From positions 22,433,693 to 22,497,692 of the forward strand of contig JASXTE010000008.1 in assembly GCA_030280995.1 (NCBI GenBank): DNA of 64,000 bases, in the 5' to 3' direction. Positions 20,640 through 32,777 of this stretch are shown here, one piece after another (within the stretch, counting starts at the first letter, position 1; each line of letters opens with the position of its first letter). The translations under genes and the position numbers were made by a program. Below the pieces are notes generated by a model. The model saw only the letters and a list, made by a program, of their open reading frames with translations, made no database searches and was not told the DNA's origin. The DNA comes from Hemileia vastatrix. Lineage: Eukaryota > Basidiomycota > Pucciniomycetes > Pucciniales > Zaghouaniaceae.

Positions 20640-22505
20640 AACATGAGGTAACATGCTGCTACATGTTCTCCTACATATGCTAACCAATATGTTTCAATCC
20701 AACATAGTACCTTAATGATATGTTGGCACACTTTTGTACATACAAAATATCTACCATGTCCTCATGACATGATGCAGCGCATTTATTCATATTGCCAGGA
20801 CATGGTAAATTTGCCTAAATATGAGGTGGCATGTTGCATCGTCTTTTACTTTCTGGCAAATAGTGAAGGTAGTGTGTAGTGTAGTTGCTTACATGCATAC
20901 ATGAGGCGACATGTTGCCTCATGTATGCATGTGGGCAACATGCTTTCTCACATTGTAAAAATAAAAATTATACAAAATAAAATTGAATAGTGTAATTGCA
21001 TACATGAGGCGACATGTCGCCTCATGTATGCAATAACAGCAGCTCAGAAAAAAAAACAGGCAAAAGATGAGGCACCATTTTGCCTCATCTTTTGCTTGTT
21101 GGTCAATGGAAGATGCCACATACACTAGGCCATATTTGCATAAAGATGAGGTGGAATGTTGTGTCATCTTTTGCTTTCTGGAAAATAGTGAAGGTAATTG
21201 GTAGGGTAGTTGTTTACATGCATATATGAGGCGAGATGTTGCCTCATGTATGCAATTATAATATTATGTTTTTTATTTGTATTTTTTTTAAATGTGAGAA
21301 AGAAATTTGCCCACATACATACATGAAGCAACATGTTGCCTCATTTATGCATGTAAACAACTGCCCTACCCATTACCTTCACTATGTGCAAGAAAGAAAA
21401 AGATGAGGCAGCATTCCACATCATCTTTTTGAGAAAATATGGCCTAGTGTATGTGGCAACTTCCTTTGACCAACAAGCAAAAGATGAGGCAACATGGTGC
21501 CTCATCTTTTGCCTGTTTTTTTTCTGAGCTGCTGTTATTGCATACATGAGGCAACATGTTGCCTCATGTATGCAATTACAATATTTAATTTTATTTTTTA
21601 CAATGTGAGAAAGCAAGTTTCCCACATGCATACATGAGGCGACATGTCGCCTCATGTATGCATGTAAGAAACTACACAACCAACTACCTTCACTATTTAC
21701 CAGAAAGTAAAAGATGAGGTAACATTCCACCTCATATTTATGAAAATGCACACTAATGTATGTCACATATGCCTTTGACCAACAAGCAAAATATGAGGAA
21801 ACATGGAGCATCATCTTTTGCCTCTTTTTCTTCTGGGCTTCTGTTATTGCATACATGTGGCAACATGTTGCCTCATGTATGCAATTAGAATATTAAGTTT
21901 TTTTTATTTTTTTTCAATGTGAGAAAGAAAGTTGCCCACATGCATACATGAGGTGACATGTTGCCTCATCTATGAATGTAAGTAACTACCCTACCAGTTA
22001 GATTCACTATTTTACAGGAAGCAAAATATGAGGCAAAATGCCACCTTATCTTTATTCCTATGTACCCTAGTGTATTTAACATCTGCCTTTGACAAACAAG
22101 CAAAAGATGAGGCAACATTGTGCCCCATCTTTTACCTCTTTTTTTTTCTGAGATTTTGTTATTGCATACATGAGGCAACATGTCGCCTCATGTATGCAAA
22201 GTAAATATTCAGCTTTTATTTGTATTTTCTTTTCAATGTGAGAGAGCAAGTTGCCCACATGCATATATGAGGCGACAAGTTGCCTCATGTATGCATGTAA
22301 GAAACTAACCTACCCATTACTTTCAATATTTACCAGAAAGCTAACAATGAGGCAGCATTCCACCTCATATTTATGCACATGAACCCTAGTGTATGTCACA
22401 TCTGCCTTTGACCAAAGAGTGAAATATGGGGAAACATGGTGCCTCATATTTTGCCTCTTTTTTTTTGAGCTGCTGTTATTGAAAACATGAGGCAATTTGT
22501 TGCCT
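20640..22505. repeat. palindrome satellite, about 310-bp period
   Basis: At least ten long palindromes alternate between two outer contexts, ATTGCATAC... and ACATGCATAC..., each with the core ATGAGGCRACATGTYGCCTCAT. Perfect examples: 20995-21034 (40 nt), 21537-21576 (40 nt) and 21624-21665 (42 nt). Imperfect ones lie near 20891, 21213, 21312, 21843, 21937, 22159 and 22254. Same-type palindromes recur every 306-316 bp on the right side; the leftmost unit runs in inverted order. A second hairpin word, AAGATGAGGCA...TGCCTCATCTT, lies between them. Minus-strand open frames here (such as 21341-21856) only reflect the repeat and are not called as genes. Confidence 0.9.
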
Positions 22506-22514
22506 TAAACTTTT

Positions 22515-22775
22515 CACCACACAATATGGGGGGCGGACTTGCTAGCAAGTCCGCAACCTTGGACCCAAACTCACCATAGATTGAACACACATTGAGCTAT
22601 TGATAAAGGAACCATACAATCAGGGATGAACACCACTCAGCAGAACAGTTTTAGGTGGGTGTTCAAGTAGAGTTCAGTATGGGTTCAGTCTGAGTTCAGT
22701 CTGAGTTCCATCTGAGTTCCATCTGAGTTCAGGTTGAGGACTTGCTAGCAAGTCCACCCCCTATATTGCGTAGTG
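22515..22775. mobile_element. 261-bp non-autonomous element with palindromic termini
   Basis: The ends are inverted copies of CACNACNCAATAT, a G-run, then the perfect 18-bp palindrome GGACTTGCTAGCAAGTCC and CAACCT. The interior has five near-tandem copies of GAGTTCMRTCT (about 22680-22735). Its right end matches the left end of the 6.6 kb element at 32778, and its left end matches the right end of that element, so both belong to one family. Confidence 0.75.
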
Positions 22776-24420
22776 TTTGTTGAAAAGTTTATCTGATTCA
22801 TTTTAAAACTTCATTCTATGAAAAAATTCAGAGTATATGATAAAAATATGCTAAGTAAGAATGAAAAAATTGAAGTAAGTAAGTGTTATTTTGAGAGGCT
22901 TGTGCAAGGCCTTGTGGCTGCCAAAAGGGGGGCAGGGTGGGGCACCACAGGGCATGACTGTAGAGAACTTCAAGTTGCTGAAGTTTTTTGTAAATATATA
23001 TTGTTGAGTATCTTTATGAATTTCTTTATTTGTACTGGAACTTGAGTTCAGTGAATTAAAATCTGGTTTTACTATTTAAAACTTTTTTAAGAGAACTCCA
23101 GAGGAAAAATATAATATAATATTTTTTATTTAAAATAAATTATTTTATTAGATAGAATTAATCTCATAAACTTACTAACACTTTTTTGACTATAAGAAGT
23201 TGAACCTGTGCTATGGATTTTAAACAGAAATCAAGTAAGATTACAAGGCATGTGAAATAATAGATTTTTCATATACTTTGACTGAGATCCACTTTTATTT
23301 TAACTCATTTTTGTGCAGTATTTTAAAACAGGACTTTAAAGTAAGAGCATATTCCAGGCCCTTCAGATCCTGCATTTTTATTTCAATACTAGATAATAGA
23401 AACATGAGAAAATTACTGGATGTATTTATGTGTCCATAAGCATTTTTCACAAGTCAAAAATTTGGTTTCTTCTTTTGTAAAAGTGGAAGTTTCAGTATTT
23501 TTTTACTTTTCAATTTTCCTAATCTATTCTTTTAATTTGGGAGAAAACCTTAATTCATATTTTAAACAAGTTGAGTTCAAATTATACATGAAAAAACCAA
23601 TCATTAATATTGCAAATTTTCATTGGTCAAGTGGGACCTCTTGTAACTTCAATCTATGTACAAATTATGATTCAGTTAATATTAACTTCTGACATATTTC
23701 CTGATGGTTTATCTTAACTTAGAGTGATTGAAAAATGTCTGAAAATTATTGGAAATCTGTTCATCATTCAAATCATGTGACTTACTTTTCCAAGAAATGT
23801 TTTTAGTCTTTTATAAATAGTAATTTCTTCCTGAATTATTGTCTTTCCTGTCATAATTAATTTATATTCAAGACGGAATCATTGTATAATTCCTCTCCCA
23901 TCTGTATTAGCTTACTTCAATTTCACATATCTGACTTCAGAAGCTTCCCAGGATTTATTGAGAAACCTTTTTCACTTCATCTCTCTCATACATAACATAT
24001 TATCAGGGCTAGGGCACATTCAACTCATATTAACATTAGTAAAAAGTGCCCTTCTAATTCCCACATCCTCTATGTAATAATTGGCCTCTCAGGATATCAA
24101 ACTTTATTTTCTCCTGTTGGGGGTTTAGCTTCTATGGAAGGATTCATCCTCTATATGAGTTGAAGATACATTATTACCCCAAAAAGATACCAACTTCCAC
24201 CTACTAATTAATATTTTGAATTTCTATCTTTCTAATTTCCTAATAACTATCTCCCAAGGACTTGAGTCACTCCCCAACATAATTAATCTTATTCCTGACT
24301 ATAACCCATTGATTAATTTGGGCTTTCCTGTGAAAGATATATTCAATTAAAACAATTAAATATCCTCTATCTCCCCTGATTCTTTATTTCTTATCAGACC
24401 TTATCATTCTATTAAAGACA
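22776..24420. other. no gene seen
   Basis: AT-rich sequence with no protein-like frame on either strand. The small frames at 22818-23045 and 23420-23692 show no motif and no coding bias. Confidence 0.45.
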
Positions 24421-24439
24421 TCAATGAAGATTTTTTAGC

Positions 24440-24905
24440 ACAGAGGAAGGTGAAAAACATGTCAATGAGAAACTTTTCACCTTTCAAAAAGAAACTACAA
24501 CAAAGCATGAGATAAAAATGGAAAGAATACTCTATTCTCCCCACATGGAGCAAGTACTGTCAGATGCAGCCAAGGGGGAAGAAGTTAACAGGAGGGATCA
24601 ATGCAGTGGATAAATAAAATAGAGGTAAAAATACTTGTATATCATTTCAAAAACAAACATACCTAAAAATAGGTCAATCAGCAACTGTGCACCTTACAAC
24701 AACTACAAAAAAGCATGTGATGAAATAATAAGGTACAAAAAGATGAGTTTCTGTGGTTAGGACTAAAAGAATAAGCAGAAAGTAAAAGGAAAGAACCTGG
24801 AAAAAGGACTCTATTATCCCCGAAAAATTCAAGGAATGTAAGTTTCAGCCAAGGGGGAAACATTGTACAGGAGGGAGAAATGGAAGTGATAAAGAGAATA
24901 GAGAA
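24440..24905. repeat. diverged direct duplication
   Basis: ACAAC..ACTACAA..AAAGCATG and CAGCCAAGGGGGAA, followed by ACAGGAGGGA and GTGATAAA-like words, occur twice in the same order (24494 and 24690; 24567 and 24847). This suggests an old tandem duplication of about 200-280 bp. Function unknown. Confidence 0.4.
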
Positions 24906-25814
24906 AAAAAATTTTGATGGGGAAAATGGAAACAGCAAGAAGAGGCTTGATTATATGACAAATCACACCATATAAAACAATAGAAAACAACAAAATGTTG
25001 ACTAAGACTACTAAACTACAATACAGAGAAAGAGAAAGGTTCACACTCAAAGACAGAATTCACACAAAAGGAATTTTTTTTCAAAAATACCATCTTTCCT
25101 CTCAAATTATTCCTCTCATGACTCAAGTAAAAGAAGAAAAAAGAGAGTACAGTTTGCATAGTGATACCACCACTGAGAACAGACCTCAAGCAAATATTAT
25201 CTTATGATGAAATTTGTTGAGAGAAGGCAAAAAAAGCACTATTAATTGTTGGGCAATCAGGAAGTTCTAATCCACTAGGTGTTGGACCCAGCTCATATAA
25301 TGAAAAATATATTTCTGATGTAGATAGTTCAAGTAATTATAACTGAATCATCATTAGATAAAATTTTCCCTAATAAATATCTTCCTTAGAGTCTGCATTT
25401 CAGAAATTTTCTGCCTGTTTTAGACCTTAAATCAAATGGGGATCAGTTGCAACACCAAATGATTTAACTTCTTATTTGGATCTTAGTACTAAGGATTTAA
25501 TGTGGTTCAAAATTTTATTTTTCATACACTCATTACCTCATGATTCAACTGTGTTTGACACCATTTAGGGAAGACTGGAACAAATCTCAAGGCAGAAGAA
25601 TGAATTTTGCTAAAAAAAAATTATGATGTGGTTTCTTTGTTTCTAGTTGTGAATATAGAAAATTCTGAAAGTAAAGAGAAGAATTTAATTAAGTGTATTT
25701 CCATTTTTGTATCAATAAAAAACCTTTTAACTTACTTTTAAATCAATGAAGATGAAATTATATCTCTTCATGATTAGCTGAAGGAGTATAAAAATTCCAT
25801 GGAAAATTTTGGCC

Positions 25815-25970
25815 ACAAATTCACATCAAGCCTAATGTCCACTTAGCCCAAATTTTTCCTGAAGTTCTGCAAATATTTGGCCCAGCATCATCAGAGAAAG
25901 CTTGGGATCATGAGAGTATGATTCAAATTTTAAGATCTGTCCCACACAATATTAATAAACTCATTTTTTC
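25815..25970 (+). pseudogene. fragment resembling a fungal transposase block
   Basis: An open stretch of about 50 residues reads IHIKPNVHLAQIFPEVLQ, then FGPASSEKAWDHESM. The order Lys-Pro-x-x-His, hydrophobic helix, Phe-Gly-Pro, Ser-Glu resembles the conserved C-terminal block of large fungal transposases (KDZ/Plavaka-like). The surrounding 25230-26860 contains other short protein-like pieces in shifting frames (for example near 26600) but no catalytic motif I can name. The family assignment is a guess from pattern. Confidence 0.25.
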
Positions 25971-26859
25971 ATAATTCTTTTTATTACCCATAATGTTTTA
26001 CATTATTTTTTTCTTTTTATTTGAAATGGACAAAATGTTAATGGAAATGTTCATCATGATAGTAAATATTCAATCTCTTCTTGAGATGAATGACAATTGA
26101 TTTAAAATACAAATTAAAGATTTTTTCAATATAGAAAAAGGAAAGACTTCAAAATAAACTGATATATTGCTCTGTGAAGAATATGATTTATGGCCGGAAT
26201 ATTTAAACAAGATTTATAGAAAAATGTCTTTTTTAAACATTTTTTAAAAAGATAAATTCATTGGTGCTTTAAAATTTATACAATCTAAAATTACTGATCT
26301 CCAATACTAAAACATTGGTGGTAAATACTTCTCATTATACTCAAAACAACAAGGTTTTGGGAATATCAAGAGGCAACAAGATTGGAGTTTTTTTTTTGAG
26401 AACGTGGAAGTCACTGAATTTTACCAGATCAAATCTTTATTCTAGTTGAATTGTATGATGCTGTTGAAAAAAAAATAGAAAATCCTTTCTCAAAGGCAGG
26501 ATTCAAAACATTTTGGTGCTACAATTGATGGTCTAAAAATGTTATTATTACTCATAAAGATATTATTGGACATGATTCAAGAACTCTCAATCCAAGTGGC
26601 TTTGGTGGTGTTTTATCAGATACTGTCTGTATAATGTCATTAAGGAATATAGCCGGTGCATATTATTCACCTTTATAATATCCATTATGAATTCAATATA
26701 TGTATTTTAGACACCAAAGTATGATCTGTTGCTTGTTGGAAATTATGCAAGCAGCAATATATGAAGAATTCAAATTGGTCCTAATGATTCAGCTATGAGC
26801 TATGTGTCATGATGAAAAATTGTCCCAACAAAGTTCCAACACAGGTTTGACTCAGGTTA

Positions 26860-26926
26860 GACCACAGGTACTAAACAACCACTTGACTTCAAGTCGTCTA
26901 ACTTTTGACCTGGTGAATAGTTATTA
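26860..26926 (-). repeat. inverted copy of the dispersed repeat at 9884
   Basis: The reverse complement matches 9884-9945 (CACCAGGTCAAAAGTTAGAC and CAAGTGG), again flanked by TATATATAT. Confidence 0.4.
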
Positions 26927-26929
26927 TGC

Positions 26930-28491
26930 TTATATATATATTTATAACACTATTAAATGACTTATATAAGTTTAAATAGCTTATCCATAGCCCTATAATA
27001 ATTTTTAAGGTTCTAATGGAGTCATGATATACATATATTAGGTAATATTAAGTAATTATAGATATACATAAGCTTATATGTATGCATAAACATCATATTC
27101 AGTGAAGTAGGTAGTTATATTATGTATATATAGGTGTATAGGAAGTTTTTAACCTCTAAATAGCCTATAAGATTTATTTTTCTGCTTATTTTAGGTCATA
27201 TGGACGTATTGAATGGAGTCACAACACCTACACAAGTATATACACCTTTTTCAGGTGCATTTATCCAGTTTGGACAACTTAGCCTGTTTCTTTAATGGAT
27301 TTTCACAGATTTATGGGTTAGGATATAATTACTGGGTTAATATGGATACTTGGGAATGTTATTGAGGGCTTGGAAAGTTTATTTAGCTCCTTTATATGCT
27401 TTTTATTTCAGTATATACTGTTTTAATGAGTTATTTTACTTGTTTCTTTATGGTATCCACTTTTATCTGTTTTCTCTATTTATGGTATGGGTTTATGATA
27501 TCATTAATTGTGATTCAGGGTCCTTACCAGAGGTCTGGGTGTTTAAAATGCTTGAAGTGGATTAAATGGGGAGGTGATGGGCCCTCAAGGTGCTATAATT
27601 TCCAGGGAGAGGAGTGACATCATCTGGATTGAAGGTCTGTGCACTCCAGTGGATTTTGGTATAAGTTAGGGAGGATTTGTCGGGTTATTGGACATCAATT
27701 GCTTACTAAAATTCAAATAAAAATTAAAACACAATTATTATTATATAGAAATATATTATAAAGTATTTATAAATTTATTTTATCTATATATTAGCTATAA
27801 CTATATTTTATTAACCTATTTTCCACCACTAACACACACCAATCCAAATATTGTGAGTTAACACTGAGCATAACTATTGTATTAGTATTCCCCTGAGGTT
27901 TAATCAAAAAATAATCAATTAATAAGTAGTTGGACCATTAATATTTACTTTTAAATCATAATTAGATACTAGCATACACTGACAATTGTGGGTATTTCCT
28001 TAATTACTTATTATTTAGTATAAGCCTTAGGACCTGATTTTTACTCTAGTATAGCTCATAAAAACCAAATATTTGGGTCTGAAGCACATTAGTGGGTCAT
28101 CATGACTCATTAATAGTAGAAAAGAACCCTTATAATAATTTTACTAATTTTTTAAAATAAAAATTAGTTATTTACAGTAGTTTCTATACCCAATATAAAC
28201 ACAATTTCACTTAGTATTTGGTCACCAATATAACAACCAATTAAATTGGTATTTTTATAAAGTTTGGAAAGCTAATTATCAAACCTCTTAAAGGTCTAGT
28301 TAAAACTATTATTTAATATCTAACAGATCTTTTCAAATTATTTTTATATTATATTTTAAATAAATATAAATGTAAATCCTGGGTAAGCTCCAGCACTTTT
28401 ATTAGTAATTATATTGCTAATATTTTTTGTCTACTGATTACCATACAGATTATTCCTTTTGTAGGAATAAATAATAGTTATTTTAGACATA
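26930..28491. other. no gene seen; probable decayed 5' end of element D
   Basis: Since gag of D begins at 28492 and B-family leaders are 0.7-1.1 kb, the LTR and leader of D should lie here. No end or TATA box comparable to B or C could be recognised; a possible ATTGGACATCAATTG primer-site relic is near 27686. The frames at 27350-27617 are uncharacterised. Confidence 0.3.
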
Positions 28492-29030
28492 ATGAGTGCT
28501 CCACTGGAAAACCTAATGATAAATGTGCTTTTAATACCAGGTCTAAAGCTAAAAAAATGTACCAGGACATCACTATGAAAGGTCAGTCCTACCCACAGCC
28601 AGAAAAAATGAGCATAGATGAAAATGATGCCCTCTTTAAAAATATAACTTTAAAAAAGAAATAAGCTCTTCTTTGGGATCAACTTTCCCACTTGGCAAAA
28701 CAAGTTCTGAAGCTGGAGGAGTCAAAATCTTCTATCATAAAGGAAGTGGAAAAGGTGGAAACCAACTGCAGGATAGGATTCCAGAAATTGAACCAAGCTC
28801 TGGAAGAGCTGAAGGGAGTACATCTAAACCAGCCACCCCCTATCCAAGGAGGATCATATCAGTCTCAGAACAAGATCTTGGTAGATAAATGGAAATGGGA
28901 TTGTTTTCACCAACAGTGGGCCAGTCAGAACTGTAACAAGGATTCACCTCCTCATCAGACCACTTCAAATCACCCCTACAAGCCAAATCAAAAGCGCCAA
29001 AAATCAGAGCTTACTCTTATCCCTTGGTAA
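28492..29030 (+). pseudogene. gag N-terminal part of element D
   Basis: An ATG at 28492 is followed by a frame change into NTRSKAKKMYQD, a TAA near 28661 and then an open 112-residue frame (28692-29030). That frame has a coiled coil (LSHLAKQVLKLEESKSS) and the Trp block WKWDCFHQQW ending IPW. This is the same frame along the whole block, matching the alternative frame of B at 17852-18418. A donor-like GTAAGT overlaps the last codon, with CTGATAA and TTGCAG about 50 bp on. Confidence 0.6.
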
Positions 29031-29079
29031 GTAGATTAACTATCAGATTGCACAGAATACTGATAATTAAATTGCAGGT

Positions 29080-30763
29080 AATATAATTGATGTGAAATAT
29101 GTTCAGGAAATTGAGTAGGACTTAAGGCAATTAGCCTTTGGAGTAGATACACCTGATTTATCTTTTTTAATAAAAATAGTACTATTTATGATAATAGTAC
29201 AGTTAAACCTCAGTTGCCACCATTTATTAGTGAGTTGGGAGATTCACAAAATAGTGAAGAATGTGAGAAGGAAGATGTTGAGTATTTTAACAAAATCCAA
29301 CTGTCCATAGAATTGTTTCAGAATTATGGAATAGAATTACTGAGTGTGAGGAACAGGCAATTAAGCTCACAAGTGACATAATTTAATTCTTAAAATTGAA
29401 TTTTTCTCAACTGGATACAAAAAATAAAGAAATAGAGAAAGAACACTTGGATCTAACTCTTAAATATGATTCCTCAGTGAAAAATATAGTGACCTTTCAA
29501 ACAAATTCTGTCAGTTAGAAAAATTGTATCAAGCACATATATTGAAATATGAATCAAACACAAAGTTATATTTTGAAAAAACAAATCAAAGTGTCTCTGA
29601 TTTGTTAAAAAGATTAACTAAGTTTGAGATTGAAACTGCCAATCTTCTAATAAATCAGGATAATCATAAGTATACACAGTATAATAATAATCCATTCATT
29701 CTCAATCATTCCCATTACCACCAATAATGAAAACATCTGGTGGAAGTGTCAAATCTGAAAGAACAAATGTAAGTCACAAATATGAACAAGAGGAAATACA
29801 AGACCATTTATATAAAGTAAATGAGTTATTGAATTTTCCCAGGATTAGTGAGATAAAATCCAATCAAAAGAATTGGCCAAAAATTTACCAGTACCCAACT
29901 TATGATGGAAAAGCCAGCTCTGATCCGCAACATTTTATTCAAAGAATTGAAAATTCACAATTTTAATATAAGTTAACAGATGAAGAAATAAAATCAAAAA
30001 TTATTTCTTTATTTAAAGATGTTTCTTTATTATGGCTTGAAGCTGTATTAAGTGAGGGTAAATATTACTCTTTGGCTGAATGGAAACAACTGATTGAAAA
30101 GCAATTTGGAGGTTCTAAATTCAGACTAATTCAGCTAAGATTATATGAGAAAACAAGATATAATCCATTGAATGGTGACCAACCTATGGTACTTTTAGTT
30201 AATATAAATAAAATATTAAACGCTATTGAGCCAAATATGAATTTTAATTTATGGAAAGATAAAATAATACATAAATTACCTATATCTGACAGACACATTG
30301 TTGTAGCTAGAACAATTATGGTTAATGAATACTCTGAATTTATTAATATTTTTAATGAAATATTATAAACCATAAGTATGAAGCAAGGTACACCACTTAT
30401 AAACAAAATAATGAACCTGTAAAGAATCAAAATTCAAAATTACTGCAGGAAAAGGTGAAAAAGCCTGCCTCACCTGTAGTACCTAAAGAGTATGATACTA
30501 ATACTTTTTAAAAGTGTAATAAGCCTTAGGGTAAATGTCAAAAGTGTGAGAAAACTATAAATATTGTTGAAAATAAGCAAGAATCTGAGAACAAAACAGA
30601 AAGAAGTAAAGATTCAAGTGATTATGACAGTTATATCTCATATAGTGATGAAAATGAGGTCTGTATGTTGGAAGATGATTTGTCCATCTTTGAAAATCCA
30701 ATATTAAATATGGACTCAAATGTATCATTAATGAATTTTTAAGATGCTAAAATCATCAAGTAT
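29080..30763 (+). pseudogene. gag C-terminal part and zinc knuckle of element D
   Basis: Frames at 29524-29727, 29727-29966 and 30072-30368 align with gag of B: SNQKNWPKIYQYPTYDG, AEWKQLIEKQFGGSKFR and LPISDRHIVVART. No stop follows VART here, unlike in B. A degraded knuckle (KCNKP...GKCQKCE) is near 30515-30550, followed by an acidic linker. At least four stops or frameshifts separate the pieces. Confidence 0.75.
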
Positions 30764-31171
30764 ATGAAAGGTGAAAACTTAAGAATAACACCTATCATGG
30801 TTCCAGAAATAATTTCTGGAGAAACAGTAAATACAGTATTGGATACAGGAGCTTCCAGTTCTGTTGTTTCTGCATATACATTACAGAAAACAGATAGTGA
30901 TTATAAGTCAAAGCTTAAAACTCTTCAAATTAAAAATTGGAGAGGTTTTAGATCATTACTACACCCCATTGGTATTTACAGAGCTTCTGCTTTCTTTAAA
31001 TATCAACATGGCTACATTAGAATGACTTGTGACCTTGTAGTAATGGACAATAATAATTTCAGTAGCTTTTTTATCATTGGTAATAACATTCTGACAAGGT
31101 TTGGTGTGAAATTAGAGCCTTCTAATAATAACTTTACAACTGGCATGAATGGTAAAAAAAATTTAAAATAA
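30764..31171 (+). pseudogene. protease of element D
   Basis: Open for 135 residues with the catalytic VLDTGASSSVVSA motif and the later FFIIGNNILTRFG block of retropepsins. It passes through FFKYQHGYIRM in one frame, where B has a frameshift. It ends at a stop 130 bp before the RT frame. Confidence 0.8.
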
Positions 31172-31301
31172 ATTCTTTTAACAAAGTGTTACACATTGAG
31201 TCAGTATTATATATTCCTTGTAAAGGAAGAGAATTCAGTGAGATGGAACTTCTGGAAAAGAAATTTAAAAAGCATCATTTTGCAATCAGATAAGTGAAAC
31301 T

Positions 31302-32114
31302 GTGAAACCAAATATTTTGGACTTAATTAAAGCATTTCCAATAGCTTTTGCACATGGTACAAATGAACTTGGCCTCGTAAAAGATCATGAGATGAAAATT
31401 AGTTTAACCTGTGAGATGGATAATATTCCTGCTAGTCTTAATAAGAAACCATACCCTGCTTCACCAATGAAGAGGAAAGACATAGAGGATAATATTAAGA
31501 TGTTATTAAAAATGAATATTCTTGAGAAGGTTGAAACTACACCAAAATATTGTGTAATATCACCAGTGCTAATTTCTTATGAACAAGATAAAGCAAGACT
31601 GTGCGGTGATTATAGAGCATTAAATACATTTAAAGTAGATGATATTTATCCATTTCCAAGGATTGCCTCTATACATTCTACCCTTAAAGGTGCTAAGTAT
31701 ATAAGTTGCTTAGATGGAAATAAAGAGTACCATCAGATTCCTCTAGAAAAGAATTCAATGAACTTTTTGTTGATAACAACACATATGGGAATATATAAAT
31801 ATTTCAGGATGCTATTTGGACCAAAAAATTCTCCTTCAGTATTTCAGAAGTTAATGGATATAACATTTCATAATGAAATGATTGAAGGATGGTTAATGGT
31901 ATACATTGATGAAATCATTGTGCTCTCTAAGACATATGATGAACACTTAATCCATTTAAAGAAGGTATTTCAAAAAATGGGTGAAATAAAAATGACCTTT
32001 GCATTGAAAAAATGTAAATTTGAGTTTGAGTCTTTAAAAGTGCTTGGTCATATTTTATCTGGCTTACAATTATGTGTAGACCGAAACAAGGTGGCTGAAA
32101 TCAAGAATATTTGA
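31302..32114 (+). pseudogene. reverse transcriptase of element D, YIDE at the active site
   Basis: 270 residues cover the RT palm: KARLCGDYRALN, AKYISCLDGNKEYHQIP, GPKNSPSVFQ and LMVYIDEIIVLSK. The second Asp of the YxDD box is Glu, and Gly-Tyr of the preceding loop is Glu-Tyr, so the enzyme is predicted to be dead even apart from the flanking stops. The equivalent of B reads YIDDIIIFS. The frame breaks at 32114 and resumes degraded (FLGMCGYYG) up to 32340. Confidence 0.85.
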
Positions 32115-32340
32115 ATTTATCAAAATGTAAAGGATGTAAAATCTTTTCTTGGTATGTGTGGTTATTATGGATAATATATTAAGAACTACCAATCAATTGC
32201 TGCACAACTGACCACACTGATAAAGAAATCAGAAGCTTTCATTTGGAATAATGAAAGACAACAGGATTTTGTTAAGTTGAAATAATTTTTAATGAAAGCC
32301 CTCATCTTGGGCTTAGCAGATTTCTAAATTACAATTTGTC

Positions 32341-32777
32341 TTGTATACTGATGCAAATTTTATTGGTTTGGGTGCTGCTTTGAATCAAAAACAACTTATT
32401 GAAGGAAAAATGTCAGAAGTATTAATTTGCTATATTTCATGTACTCTAAGAAGTAGTGAATTGAAATATTGTGCTACTCAACTTGAATGTTTGGCAGTAA
32501 TATGCGCTCTTGAGAAGCTAAATTTTTAACTTGAAGACCAAAAATTTGAGTTAATAACTGATTGTAGTGCAGTTAAGTCACTCTTAAACATTAAAACTCA
32601 TAATACAAATATATTTAGATGGCAATTGGAAGCACAAGAATATAGAGGACAGATGACTATTACACATAGATCAGGAACTTTTAACTCTAATGTAGATCTT
32701 TTATCTAGAGTACCTCTACCTAATAATGATGACAATCCTGCTTATGTTACTGAAACAGAGATTATTAACATTAAAAA
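32341..32777 (+). pseudogene. RNase H of element D
   Basis: Starts YTDANFIGLGAALNQK and continues through LKYCATQLECLAV, a TAA at about 32527, and LITDCSAVKSLLN to VDLLSRVPLPNN, matching RNase H and the connecting region of B. It is cut at EIINI by the element starting at 32778. Confidence 0.8.

Noticed and set aside
21341..21856. 171-residue minus-strand frame repeated in the satellite
   Set aside because: The similarity between copies follows from the tandem DNA repeat and its palindromes; there is no independent sign of coding.
20640..22505. CRISPR-like array
   Set aside because: Repeats are long palindromes about 100-310 bp apart with similar, not unique, spacers, in a eukaryotic setting.
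24678..25050. Overlapping minus frames with membrane-like segments
   Set aside because: They coincide with a diverged DNA duplication and A-rich plus strand; no conserved frame between the two copies.
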